A stretch of 64,000 nt of DNA from an uncultured Hyphomonas sp. GTDB taxonomy: Bacteria; Pseudomonadota; Alphaproteobacteria; Caulobacterales; Hyphomonadaceae. The notes beneath the pieces are model-generated. The model did no database searches. It was not told where the DNA came from and saw only the letters and a program-made list of their open reading frames with translations. The position numbers and the translations under genes were made by a program. Position 1 is the stretch's first letter; each line of letters begins with the position of its first letter. The stretch covers positions 1,612,001-1,676,000 of the forward strand of contig NZ_OY781472.1 of the NCBI RefSeq assembly GCF_963677035.1, read 5' to 3'. This document shows positions 17,250-25,460 of this stretch, piece after piece.

Positions 17250-17870
17250 CTACTCCTTGTCGGAGGAGTTCCGGACGTCTTCATTCAGGGCGGCGAGACG
17301 CAGGCTGACGGCATACGCCTTCTTGGTCTCCATGCCGGCCAGAATCATGCCCGCCTGTTCTGATCGCATCAGGCGCAGGAAGCCGGCCGCAAAGTCAGAA
17401 TCCATCTGGTTGAAGATAGACGCCGCCTGATCCGGTTTCATCGTGCCATACATGCGCGCAAGATGGTCCATATCCTCATTGGAGGCGTCCTGAAGCTGGC
17501 TCCAGCGATCCTGCAATGTGGTTTCCACGGCCTTGAGATCTGCCGCCCGCCGGTCAAGTTCCTGCTGGCGCGCCAGCAGTTCCAGCTCCAGTTCCTGAAG
17601 GGCAGCCTGTTGTTCTTTAAGCTTTTTCTGGTCGTCCGCCAGAAGCGCGGCCGTTTCAGCCGTAAAGCACACCTGGTCGACCTGTTTGGCGCCTGGCGCG
17701 ATTGCAGACGGCGCCGGCGCCTGGCCTACTGCTTCAGCAGGGTGGGAGGGTTTTTGCGGGCTTTCGGCAATCGCCAGATTGCTGGGCAGGAACCTGACGG
17801 CGGCACCCAGCGTGAACAGGAACCCAAGCGTGAGCAGGACATAGGATCGTCTGTTGGTGAGGGACTTCAT
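17250..17870 (-). CDS. motE: MotE-like flagellar protein (MgtE N-terminal domain type)
   Basis: A 206-residue protein with one N-terminal membrane segment (YVLLTLGFLFTLGAAVRF), a coiled coil (KKLKEQQAALQELELELLARQQ region, about 75-125) and a C-terminal MgtE_N-like domain (YGTMKPDQAASIFNQM). MotE in rhizobia is a periplasmic chaperone for MotC; in other alphaproteobacteria related proteins lie in flagellar clusters with no proven role. The ATG at 17870 is preferred to a TTG at 17879. It is last in a minus-strand fliL-DUF6468-motE set. Confidence 0.7.
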   Translation of the reverse strand: MKSLTNRRSYVLLTLGFLFTLGAAVRFLPSNLAIAESPQKPSHPAEAVGQAPAPSAIAPGAKQVDQVCFTAETAALLADDQKKLKEQQAALQELELELLARQQELDRRAADLKAVETTLQDRWSQLQDASNEDMDHLARMYGTMKPDQAASIFNQMDSDFAAGFLRLMRSEQAGMILAGMETKKAYAVSLRLAALNEDVRNSSDKE

Positions 17871-17900
17871 GTCAGGCAACCTGTTCCATTTTCTGAGAGG

Positions 17901-18374
17901 TCAGCGCCCCGTCGTCTCGGCGAGGGGGCGATAGTCTTCGTCGGCGGCTTCGGTCATTTCACGCATGTCCTGCATGACCCGGTTCATCTCCATGATCCGT
18001 GTCTTGGACTGATCCAGGATGATCCGCATCATCGTGCTGAGTTCTGCTTGAGATGCGGTGACCTGATCGACCGCCTCTTTCTGCGTGGCTTCCAATGATG
18101 CTTTCAACTCTTCCAGGCGGGCGCATGTCTGTTTTGCGTCTTCCAGCTGTGTTCCGAGACGCGCGGCCATTTCGCCGACGTGCGACCGCGTCTCCTTTGT
18201 CGAGCTGGACATGGCTGCAACGGATTTGGACATGGCCATGATCGTTGCGCCGAGACCGTCGCGCGTATCCTGCAGCGCTTTCAGGCGGCGGTTCAGTACG
18301 AAACAGTATGCGCACGCGGCAAATGACACGAGGATGATAGCGATGTCGGTGGCTTGAATAGGCATGTGGCTCAC
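17901..18374 (-). CDS. DUF6468 flagellar-cluster membrane/coiled-coil protein
   Basis: A 157-residue protein with one N-terminal membrane helix (ATDIAIILVSFAACAYCFVL) and a long coiled coil (about 35-135) resembling the signalling-type heptads of chemoreceptors. It starts at GTG 18374, overlapping the fliL stop as GTGA. Proteins of this kind lie next to fliL in alphaproteobacterial flagellar operons; no function is established. A role around the stator or basal body is inferred from position between fliL and motE. Confidence 0.6.
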   Translation of the reverse strand: MSHMPIQATDIAIILVSFAACAYCFVLNRRLKALQDTRDGLGATIMAMSKSVAAMSSSTKETRSHVGEMAARLGTQLEDAKQTCARLEELKASLEATQKEAVDQVTASQAELSTMMRIILDQSKTRIMEMNRVMQDMREMTEAADEDYRPLAETTGR

Positions 18375-18895
18375 CTCAGCAGGAATTCTGTGATCAGGAC
18401 GCCTTGCGACACGCCGCCGCCCAGCACCAGTTCGGAGCGGCGGCTCAGTTGTTCGCGCATGTGGGCGTAAAAGTCGGGATTTTCGAAGTCGCTGAGTTCG
18501 ACCGAGCGCAGGTAGTTGGTAAATGCGTCGATCAGTACCGGCTCAGCCTTCTCAACCATACCTGCGCCACCATCACTGGTAACAATCGACACCTTCATTT
18601 TCAGGTACCGTGTCGCGGGTTCGCTTCCGATCGTAATGAGTATGTCCTGCAATTCGACATATGACTGGTCTTGCTGCGCGATGGGCTCGACCGATGGACC
18701 CGTTTCAGCCACCGGGCAAGCCGGTCCCGTCGGCGGATCTGAGGCCAATACATATACGGTTGCGAAAGAGCTGGTCATGGCGCCCACAGCAAGAATTGCC
18801 AGGCCGACAAAACCGCCGCCTGACTTCTTTCCGCTGGTCTGATCACCGCCGTCCGCGGCCGTTTCGCCAGCTTTCGCAGCACCTTTTTTGGCCAT
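18371..18895 (-). CDS. fliL: Flagellar basal-body-associated protein FliL
   Basis: A 174-residue single-span membrane protein: charged N-terminus, membrane helix (FVGLAILAVGAMTSSFATVYVL, about 30-51), and a periplasmic FliL domain (YVELQDILITI, RYLKMKVSI, ITEFLLR at the end). FliL sits around the stator units and supports torque or stator recruitment. It is divergent from fliF with 128 nt between them, a region with TTAACCAT. A second FliL-like gene is found at 35551. Confidence 0.85.
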   Translation of the reverse strand: MAKKGAAKAGETAADGGDQTSGKKSGGGFVGLAILAVGAMTSSFATVYVLASDPPTGPACPVAETGPSVEPIAQQDQSYVELQDILITIGSEPATRYLKMKVSIVTSDGGAGMVEKAEPVLIDAFTNYLRSVELSDFENPDFYAHMREQLSRRSELVLGGGVSQGVLITEFLLR

Positions 18896-18958
18896 TAACT
18901 TCCCGGCTATCCCAAGACTCCCAATGCTCCTTAAAGAGGGCTTCGGGTAAAGGAACCG

Positions 18959-18987
18959 TTAATGATTTTCGGCCAGATATTAACCAT
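18959..18987. promoter_or_regulatory. Candidate CtrA-type sites in the fliL/fliF divergent region
   Basis: TTAA at 18959-18962 and TTAACCAT at 18980-18987 lie between divergent fliL and fliF. TTAACCAT is the half-site octamer known for CtrA in Caulobacter; the full consensus is TTAA-N7-TTAAC, whereas here the spacing is 17, about one helical turn more. Assignment to CtrA is inference. Confidence 0.4.
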
Positions 18988-19023
18988 TCCAACGATCCGC
19001 CCTGATATGGGAAGACCTGATTC

Positions 19024-20535
19024 ATGAATTTTATCGCCAATCTTCGAGCGTTACCCGTTAGCCGGCAGATCATGCTGGCTATCGCCGTGCTGGGGGTCGT
19101 CGGCATTATGAGCGTCATGGTCCAAGGGGCCATGAAACAGCCGATGGGATTGCTGTATTCCGGGCTCGATGCATCGGTCACAGGGGAAATAATCGACGAA
19201 CTCGATAAGCGCGGCACGAGATACGAGATCAAAGGCGATGCGATCCTGGTGCCGCAAAAGGATCGTGATGCGATCCGGTTTGCGCTTGCCCGGGACGGGC
19301 TGCCGAAGCAGTCGGTCCAGGGGTATGAGTTGCTGGATAATGTAAACGGATTTTCCGTGACCTCGGAGATGTACAATGCTGCCTATTGGCGTGCGAAAGA
19401 GGGGGAACTGACGCGAACAATTCTCGCTGTTCCGGGAATCAAGTCGGCACGGGTGCATATCGGCGCGAGCTTGCGATCAGGTTTCGCGCGGTCGGACCCG
19501 GCGCAAACGGCGTCCGTGACTCTGTCGTCAGCGCATGATCTGACGAAAAGCCAGGCGCAGGGTATACAGTACCTCGTTGCGCTCGCGGTGTCCGGACTGA
19601 GCCCGGACGAAGTCGCCGTTATCGATCTGAACAAGGGGATCCTGGCTGGACCGGGGGCTTCATCTACGGAACAAGCCGGAGTGGCGGCAGAAACTCAGGA
19701 AGCGCAGCTGGAGCAGAAGGTCCTTCACCTGCTGGAAGCCCGTGTCGGTCCGGGGAATGCGCGGGTTTCCGTTTCGGTCGATGTGAGCCATGAGCGCCAG
19801 CGGACGTCTGCGGTAACCTATGATCCGGACTCCCGCGTTGTGCGTTCACGGACGACAGGTGACGTTGCCGAAACCAGCGGCGGAACGTCTGGTGCATTGA
19901 CCGTGTCCAGTAATCTGCCTCAGGGGAATGCCCCTTCTGGCAGTCAAAGCAACAGCACAGTCAAGAATTCGTCCGAATCTGTCTCCTACGAAATCAACGA
20001 AACCCGCACGGAAACAGAGCGCTTGCCTGGGCAGGTACAGCGGATGTCTGTCGCTGTTCTCGTCAATGAACAGGTGCTCGGGCTGGATCCGGCGGCCCCC
20101 GACGCCGCAACGGTCAACGATGAGATGGTTGCGAATTTCCGCCAATTGGTGACGTCTGCGATCGGTCTTGAGCCGGGACGAGGGGATAGTCTGACTGTGG
20201 AATTCATGCCGTTTCAGGCTGCTCCTGTAGAAGAGCTTGCCGCTGCACCGGGCATGATGGAGCAGCTGATGGAGCGGTACTTCTGGTCAGGAATACAGAT
20301 TCTTGTGCTGGGACTTGTCGTCATTGTTTTGGCGCTTGGTGTGATCCGGCCCATGCTGAAGCAGCCGAAGACGAACGCTTTGTCCCTTGATGATCAGGAG
20401 CCGGGCAGCCTCGACGCGATTGCCGCGGATCCGTTTGCATCCCTGAAAGATTATGCGTCCGAGCGTCAGGATGACGCCGCCGCGATCCTGCAGGAATGGC
20501 TTGATGAAGACCGAAAGGTCGCTGTGAATGAGTAG
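19024..20535 (+). CDS. fliF: Flagellar MS-ring protein FliF
   Basis: Forms the MS ring in the inner membrane, the platform for rod, C-ring and export gate. The 503-residue protein has an N-terminal membrane span (about 15-38), the YscJ-like ring-building motifs (GLDASVTGEIIDELDKRG, EGELTRTILAVPGIKSARVHI), a low-complexity periplasmic loop, a second span near 420-443 (QILVLGLVVIVLALGVI) and a cytoplasmic C-tail ending ILQEWLDEDRK, the FliG-binding part. First gene of fliF-fliH-fliN-fliP-fliG; 8 nt overlap with fliH. Confidence 0.95.
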   Translation: MNFIANLRALPVSRQIMLAIAVLGVVGIMSVMVQGAMKQPMGLLYSGLDASVTGEIIDELDKRGTRYEIKGDAILVPQKDRDAIRFALARDGLPKQSVQGYELLDNVNGFSVTSEMYNAAYWRAKEGELTRTILAVPGIKSARVHIGASLRSGFARSDPAQTASVTLSSAHDLTKSQAQGIQYLVALAVSGLSPDEVAVIDLNKGILAGPGASSTEQAGVAAETQEAQLEQKVLHLLEARVGPGNARVSVSVDVSHERQRTSAVTYDPDSRVVRSRTTGDVAETSGGTSGALTVSSNLPQGNAPSGSQSNSTVKNSSESVSYEINETRTETERLPGQVQRMSVAVLVNEQVLGLDPAAPDAATVNDEMVANFRQLVTSAIGLEPGRGDSLTVEFMPFQAAPVEELAAAPGMMEQLMERYFWSGIQILVLGLVVIVLALGVIRPMLKQPKTNALSLDDQEPGSLDAIAADPFASLKDYASERQDDAAAILQEWLDEDRKVAVNE

Positions 20536-21127
20536 TGCACTTCTCTCCAACCTGCCGCGATTTGACCGGGATGATCAGACCCATCCTGCCGAGCAGCTGA
20601 AACGCATGCTGGGCCAGATGCAGGCCGCTGCTGCGCGGCCCTCTGCCGCTACGCCACAAGCGGAGACACCGCCCGCGGAAGAGGCATCTTCATCGGAAGA
20701 TATCGGGCCGCGGCTTGCTGAAGTCGAAAGTCTGATTGCTCAGCTTTCATCCACGCTGGTGCGGATTGAAGATGAAGCACGCGACCAGTCGGTGCAGGTG
20801 ACCCAGGCCCTCGCTGCACGCTTGTTTCCTGAATTATCGCGGCAGTTTCTGGCCGACGAAATCGCCCGGCACCTTCCCGACCTTGTCCCCGCATCGGTGC
20901 CGGCGTTGGAAATCTGTGCGCAGCAGGAAATGCTGGACAAGCTGGACCCTATTATTGCGCGCGAGTCGTCACTGGCCGGGCGTTGCAAACTGGTTCCCGC
21001 AGAAACCGCTGGCGATCCCCGCGTTCTGGTTTCATGGAAGACTGGCGGCGTGACGTTCGATTTCGAGGGCCTGCTGGCAGCATGCCTTGCCCATCTGGAC
21101 CCCTCCCACACAATGATTGAGGAGTAG
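20528..21127 (+). CDS. fliH: FliH-type flagellar export regulator
   Basis: A 199-residue protein of the FliH/FlbE type that would bind and regulate the FliI ATPase at the C-ring. Similarity is mainly by position and architecture: a Pro/Ala-rich N-terminus, a coiled coil (GPRLAEVESLIAQLSSTLVRIEDEA, about 60-95), and a C-terminal globular domain ending LLAACLAHLDPS. fliF-fliH-fliN order is common in alphaproteobacteria. The start overlaps fliF by 8 nt. Naming relies partly on context. Confidence 0.7.
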   Translation: MSSALLSNLPRFDRDDQTHPAEQLKRMLGQMQAAAARPSAATPQAETPPAEEASSSEDIGPRLAEVESLIAQLSSTLVRIEDEARDQSVQVTQALAARLFPELSRQFLADEIARHLPDLVPASVPALEICAQQEMLDKLDPIIARESSLAGRCKLVPAETAGDPRVLVSWKTGGVTFDFEGLLAACLAHLDPSHTMIEE

Positions 21128-21133
21128 ACACTC

Positions 21134-21457
21134 ATGGCCGCCCCCATGGAAGCCGAACAACAACCCACTGACGTCGAACGCCGAGATCCGTCTACGGGGA
21201 ACCAGCACCGGCGCACGATTTTCAGCGTGCCGGTGACCGTCACCGTGTCGATTGGACAGGCGCGCCTCAGCGTGTCCGAAATTCTCGACTTGCAGCCGGA
21301 GTCGATTGTTCCGCTGACGTCTCGCATTGAAGACCCCGTCGACCTTACGATCGATAACAAGATCATTGCAAAGGGCGAGCTTGTCGAAACCGAAGACGGG
21401 TCGCTTGGAGTCAAAATCACGGAGATACCGGAGCAATCCTACGATGATCTGGGCTAG
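21134..21457 (+). CDS. fliN: Flagellar motor switch protein FliN
   Basis: A 107-residue C-ring protein with the SpoA/FliN domain in residues 30-100: VPVTVTVSIGQARLSVSEILDLQPESIV, then PVDLTIDNKIIAKGEL and GVKITEI, which closely follow the family pattern. It forms the base of the C-ring with FliM and docks the FliH/FliI complex. Its stop overlaps the fliP start by 14 nt. Confidence 0.92.
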   Translation: MAAPMEAEQQPTDVERRDPSTGNQHRRTIFSVPVTVTVSIGQARLSVSEILDLQPESIVPLTSRIEDPVDLTIDNKIIAKGELVETEDGSLGVKITEIPEQSYDDLG

Positions 21458-22229
21458 AGCAGGAGGCGTTTTCCTCCGCTTCGGCATTCTGATGATGTTC
21501 GCTGCGGTGGGCTTTGGGCTCGCCGCGCATGCACAAGGTGCCCCGCAGCTTGATCCGGTTCCCAGCCTGAACGATGTCCTCAACGGCAACGGGCAGGGTG
21601 GTCTCAGCCGCTCGGTGATCCAGCTGTTCCTGCTGGTATCTGTGCTCAGCCTGGTGCCGGCCATCGCCATGATGGTGACGTGCCTGCCGTTCATGGTCAT
21701 CGTATTTTCGTTCATGCGTCAGGCGGTCGGTGTTCAGCAGGCTCCGCCCAATATGATGATCATGGCGTTGGCGATGTTTCTGACCTTCTTTGTCATGGAA
21801 CCTGTTTTCACAAATGCATGGGACAACGGCATTTCCCCTTACATGGATGGTGTGCTGACGGAAGAACAGGCCTGGGTCATGACCACAGACCCGTTCCGGA
21901 CATTCATGACCAACCGCACCGAGCCGGAAACACTTTATGTGCTGAGTGACGCCCTGAACCGGCCACTCGTTGAAGGGGAAGCCCCGTCCTTTCCATTGCT
22001 CGCGACCGGCTTCATGCTGTCGGAAGTCAAGCATGCCTTCCAGATCGGCTTTGTCATCTTTCTGCCTTTCATGGTGATCGATCTGGTCGTCGCATCCGTG
22101 CTGATGGCGGTCGGCATGATGATGGTACCGCCCACTGTTGTGTCTCTGCCATTCAAGCTGGGCTTTTTTGTTCTGGCGGATGGCTGGCTTAAGATTACAG
22201 AAGCCATTTTGCGCGGTTATGCAGGATGA
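21444..22229 (+). CDS. fliP: Flagellar export gate protein FliP
   Basis: A 261-residue inner-membrane protein with a cleavable signal (FGLAAHAQ), then membrane segments including VIQLFLLVSVLSLVPAI, MMIMALAMFLTFFVM, and FVIFLPFMVIDLVVASVLMAVGMMM, plus PPTVVSLPFKLGFFVLADGW, the diagnostic FliP C-terminus. With FliQ, FliR and FlhB it forms the export gate. ATG 21444 is used since it yields the signal peptide and a normal family length; it overlaps fliN. No fliO is seen nearby. Confidence 0.95.
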   Translation: MIWARAGGVFLRFGILMMFAAVGFGLAAHAQGAPQLDPVPSLNDVLNGNGQGGLSRSVIQLFLLVSVLSLVPAIAMMVTCLPFMVIVFSFMRQAVGVQQAPPNMMIMALAMFLTFFVMEPVFTNAWDNGISPYMDGVLTEEQAWVMTTDPFRTFMTNRTEPETLYVLSDALNRPLVEGEAPSFPLLATGFMLSEVKHAFQIGFVIFLPFMVIDLVVASVLMAVGMMMVPPTVVSLPFKLGFFVLADGWLKITEAILRGYAG

Positions 22230-23341
22230 GCTCAGTCCGCCCCGCCTCTAATGTCGAAAGCCTGCCAGCGCGCCGCGGGCAGAAGATGGGTGTGGCACCA
22301 GCACCGCAGCCGGTGTCGATCAGTTCTGCGCAACGCGCGGCAGTGATTATTGCCCTATTGGGGGAGGGGGCCGCCAGGCCGATTGTCGACAAGCTCGACG
22401 ATGCTGCGTTGGCTAAGGTTGCGGCAGCGCTTGAAACCCTCTCCATGCTGACACGGGACGAGCTCATTGAAATCGTTATGGATTTCCTCGCCCGGTTGCG
22501 TAGAATAAACGGTGCGTTGCGGGGCGGGCGGACGCGCGCGAAGGAAGTCTTGTCCGGCGTCGTGGACTCCGGACGCCTCAGCCTTATTTTCACCGAGGAC
22601 AGCGCGGAAACGGCGGCCGAAGAGGACGAAGACGAACTCAGCGTTTGGGAGCGTCTGGAGCGCAGAGAGCCCAAGCAGATTGCCGCCTATCTGTCGCGCC
22701 TGTCTCCGAACCTGATTGCACTGATCCTTCAGAAGCTGGACGTTTCTGTTTCTTCCGAAGTGCTGGGGCATATGGAAGGCGACAAGCTGGGCCCGATGAT
22801 CGGCCACATGGTTGAGCCGCGCAAAGCAGACCCCGGGGTAGACCAGGTGCTCGGCCGCATGGTCGAGATGGAGTTTCTCAATGCCGTCCAGGAAGAAGCT
22901 GAGGAGGAGGGGGAGAACCTTGCTTCCGTCGGAGAGCTGCTAAGCCTCATTTCTTCCGAAAAGCGCGACAGCCTGGTCGCCTTCCTGCGGTCCAAGCATG
23001 AGGACAAGCTGGAAGGAATCGAAAAATCGATCTTCACCATCGAGGGTTTGCCCGACCTCCTGCCGAAAAATGCCGTGCCGGTTGTGTTCCGGGAAGTCGA
23101 CCAATCCTTCGTGCTGAAGCTCCTCGGCACGTTGCAAGGGAGTAACAGCGCGGTATCTGACTACCTGCTCGGCAACATCTCCTCACGTATGGCGGATCAG
23201 TTGCGAGATGACCTCAGCGGGATGAAGCCATTGGACGCGGAGGCGGCCGAAACGGTCCAGCGTGAGTTCCTGAATACTCTGATGGGGCTCAAGCGGCGTG
23301 GTCTGATTGTACTTGAGCGCAGTGCAGAAAAGGACGCCTGA
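22226..23341 (+). CDS. fliG: Flagellar motor switch protein FliG
   Basis: A 371-residue C-ring torque protein with three FliG domains: N (about 30-130), middle (about 150-230) and C (about 240-360, ending AAETVQREFLNTLMGLKRRGLIVLE). The middle-domain EHPQ motif that contacts FliM is changed: the aligned stretch reads REPKQIA (compare EHPQTIA). The start overlaps fliP by ATGA. Last gene of the fliF operon, ending against convergent flgI; a hairpin is formed around its own stop codon. Confidence 0.9.
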   Translation: MSSVRPASNVESLPARRGQKMGVAPAPQPVSISSAQRAAVIIALLGEGAARPIVDKLDDAALAKVAAALETLSMLTRDELIEIVMDFLARLRRINGALRGGRTRAKEVLSGVVDSGRLSLIFTEDSAETAAEEDEDELSVWERLERREPKQIAAYLSRLSPNLIALILQKLDVSVSSEVLGHMEGDKLGPMIGHMVEPRKADPGVDQVLGRMVEMEFLNAVQEEAEEEGENLASVGELLSLISSEKRDSLVAFLRSKHEDKLEGIEKSIFTIEGLPDLLPKNAVPVVFREVDQSFVLKLLGTLQGSNSAVSDYLLGNISSRMADQLRDDLSGMKPLDAEAAETVQREFLNTLMGLKRRGLIVLERSAEKDA

Positions 23342-23367
23342 GGCGTCCGGTCTGAAACGCATCAGAC
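23332..23367. terminator. Double hairpin between convergent fliG and flgI
   Basis: GGACGCC (23332-23338) and GGCGTCC (23342-23348) form a perfect 7 bp stem whose 3 nt loop is the fliG TGA stop codon. Directly after it GTCTGA (23350-23355) and TCAGAC (23362-23367) form a second 6 bp stem with a 6 nt loop. Both are symmetric, so they could terminate transcription from both sides; flgI ends at 23374. T-runs are short. Confidence 0.6.
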
Positions 23368-23373
23368 TAATCT

Positions 23374-24477
23374 CTAGCGGACAACCAGTTCCGCGTGGAT
23401 CGCACCAGCCGTTTTCATGGCACGGATGATATCTGCCATTTCCTGAGGCGTAACACCGAGCGCATTCAGGCCGGAAATCAGCTGTGACAGTGTCACATTT
23501 GGTTGCAGCATTGCGATATTTCCACTGCCTGTCTGGCCGATGGAAATTTCGGACCTTGGAAGCACTTGTGTTTCGCCCTGAGAGAACGGCCCGGGTTGGG
23601 ATGCGACAGGTGACTCCGAGATCTTGATGGAAATATTGCCTTGCGCGATGGCGACGCGGGAGATGGTAACATCTGCGCCCATCACGATCGTGCCGGACTT
23701 TTCATCAATGACGATCCGGGCAGGCGCATTGACGGGCACGGTCAGGTTCTCGATCTCTGCCAGCAAGCGGGCAGGGGACACTTGCAGTGCTCCGAAGTTC
23801 AATTCCACGGTTCCGGGGTCACGCATGAAGGCGATCGGGCTGCCAACCCGTCCATTGATGACGTCCTCAATCCGCGCGGCGGTGGTGAAATCCGGGCTCC
23901 GCAAGGCCAGCGTCAGTTCGCGGCGCTGATTGAAGTCGTAAGCAAGTTCGCGCTCGACGCGGGCGCCATTTGGTACCGCACCCGTGGTAGGCGTTCCGCG
24001 CGTTTCGCGCGCACCTTGCGCCTGGACATCGATCCCGCTGACGATAATGGAACCCTGCGCAACCGCGTAGACTTCATTGTCGGCGCCTTTAAGTGGGGTG
24101 AGGATGAGCGTGCCGCCTTCGAGGCTTTTTGCATCACCGATGGAGGCAACCGTCACATCGACGCTGGATCCGGTCCTGGAGAATGAAGGCAACGTGGCCG
24201 TGACGAGAACGGCGGCCACGTTCTTCGGTTTGATCTCTTCTCCCTGAACATTCACGCCGAGACGTTCAAGCATGTAGGAAAGGGAGTCTTCTGTGAAGGG
24301 GGAGTTCTTCACCGTGTCGCCGGTGCCGTTCAGGCCGACGACAATGCCATAGCCAACCAGATCGTTCTGGCGAATGCCTTCCACATCCACAATATCGCGA
24401 ATGCGTGTTTCGGCGCTTGCGGAGAAGGCCATGGTCGCAGCAGAAAATGCGGCAAAGAGCAGAGTGGTCCATTTCAT
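23374..24477 (-). CDS. flgI: Flagellar P-ring protein FlgI
   Basis: A 367-residue periplasmic protein with a signal peptide (LLFAAFSAATMAFSASA) and the FlgI pattern from RIRDIVDVEGIRQNDLVGYGIVVGL through VAAVLVTA and GGTLILTPLKGAD to NALGVTPQEMADIIRAMKTAGAI. Forms the P-ring round the rod at the peptidoglycan. Last gene of the minus-strand motB/flgE-flgK-flgL-flgI group, 4 nt after flgL. Confidence 0.95.
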   Translation of the reverse strand: MKWTTLLFAAFSAATMAFSASAETRIRDIVDVEGIRQNDLVGYGIVVGLNGTGDTVKNSPFTEDSLSYMLERLGVNVQGEEIKPKNVAAVLVTATLPSFSRTGSSVDVTVASIGDAKSLEGGTLILTPLKGADNEVYAVAQGSIIVSGIDVQAQGARETRGTPTTGAVPNGARVERELAYDFNQRRELTLALRSPDFTTAARIEDVINGRVGSPIAFMRDPGTVELNFGALQVSPARLLAEIENLTVPVNAPARIVIDEKSGTIVMGADVTISRVAIAQGNISIKISESPVASQPGPFSQGETQVLPRSEISIGQTGSGNIAMLQPNVTLSQLISGLNALGVTPQEMADIIRAMKTAGAIHAELVVR

Positions 24478-24481
24478 GGCG

Positions 24482-25459
24482 CTATCTCATAAAGTTCAGT
24501 AGGCTGAGGTTGGCGAGCCTGGCAGTAAGTGTGTAGGAGGCTTCAAGACTGGTTTCGATTTGTTTCAACTCAGATGCGGCCTCGTATTGGTCTCGTGCCG
24601 TCATTTGATTGAATGAATGCGTAAGAACAGTCTCTTCTAAGTCCAGAGCGCTCTTCGACGACTCGATCTGGGCCTGAAGAATGCCGCGTTCTGCCCGTGC
24701 ATTGGTCAGCGCGGCCTGGCCGTCTGCCAGGGTTTCTGTCGCCGCGATAAGAGCATCGCTGTTGCCATTGAACAAGGGCAGGTTTTCATCAGACCCCGAC
24801 AGGGCAAGAACAGCGAGGCCCTGCAGCGTCTGGGTAATTGCCGGATCAGTTCCTGTCAGGCCGGCCGGGTCCGATGCGGTCACGGTTCCGGAATAGACAT
24901 TGGCCTGCCACCCGCTGCCGGGCGTATTGAAATATGCATCCATCTGCGTGGCAAAGTCTGTTGCATCTGTGGCAGAGGCCGCCATAGAGCGGACATCAGC
25001 GAGAAAACCGTCCACGTCGCCGACGGGCTTGGTGTTCGTTGCGTCGCCAGAGAACAGGTAGCGTTCGCCATGCCGGGTGTTGAGCACGGAGAACGTTGAG
25101 GCCAGCGCTGCCTTGGCATCGCGTACCACAGATTCCCGGGCGGTAAAGTCTTCTGAGCCAAGCGCGGATTTCATTCGAACGCCGAGCTGTCCGATATTGT
25201 CGTCGATTGCTGTCAGTGACTGCTGGATGATGTCCAGCCGGGTTTCCTTGAGCGTGAGTTGGGTCCGCTCATTTGCGACATCGTCGATTGCTTTCTGTCC
25301 GAGCATTGCCTTGCCGATACGGCCCGACAGGTGTGCCGTCATGTCCTTGTATCGGCCTGTAACAGCTTCTTCCGAGCTTGTGTCCATGCGGTCACGCAAC
25401 CGCACGATGGTCTCATTGAGGCCGGATGAGAGGTGAGTAATAGGCAGGGTCAGGCGCAT
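24482..25459 (-). CDS. flgL: Hook-filament junction protein FlgL
   Basis: A 325-residue flagellin-like protein. The N-terminal helical region (VRLRDRMDTSSEEAVTGRY, QTLxxLA-type helices) and C-terminal helices (NFLS-like LANLSLLNFMR) fit the FlgL/HAP3 group, and it directly follows flgK (stop at 25461, start at 25459). It joins the hook-associated FlgK to the filament. The match to the family is moderate, and gene order secures the name. Confidence 0.8.
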   Translation of the reverse strand: MRLTLPITHLSSGLNETIVRLRDRMDTSSEEAVTGRYKDMTAHLSGRIGKAMLGQKAIDDVANERTQLTLKETRLDIIQQSLTAIDDNIGQLGVRMKSALGSEDFTARESVVRDAKAALASTFSVLNTRHGERYLFSGDATNTKPVGDVDGFLADVRSMAASATDATDFATQMDAYFNTPGSGWQANVYSGTVTASDPAGLTGTDPAITQTLQGLAVLALSGSDENLPLFNGNSDALIAATETLADGQAALTNARAERGILQAQIESSKSALDLEETVLTHSFNQMTARDQYEAASELKQIETSLEASYTLTARLANLSLLNFMR

Positions 25460-25460
25460 G

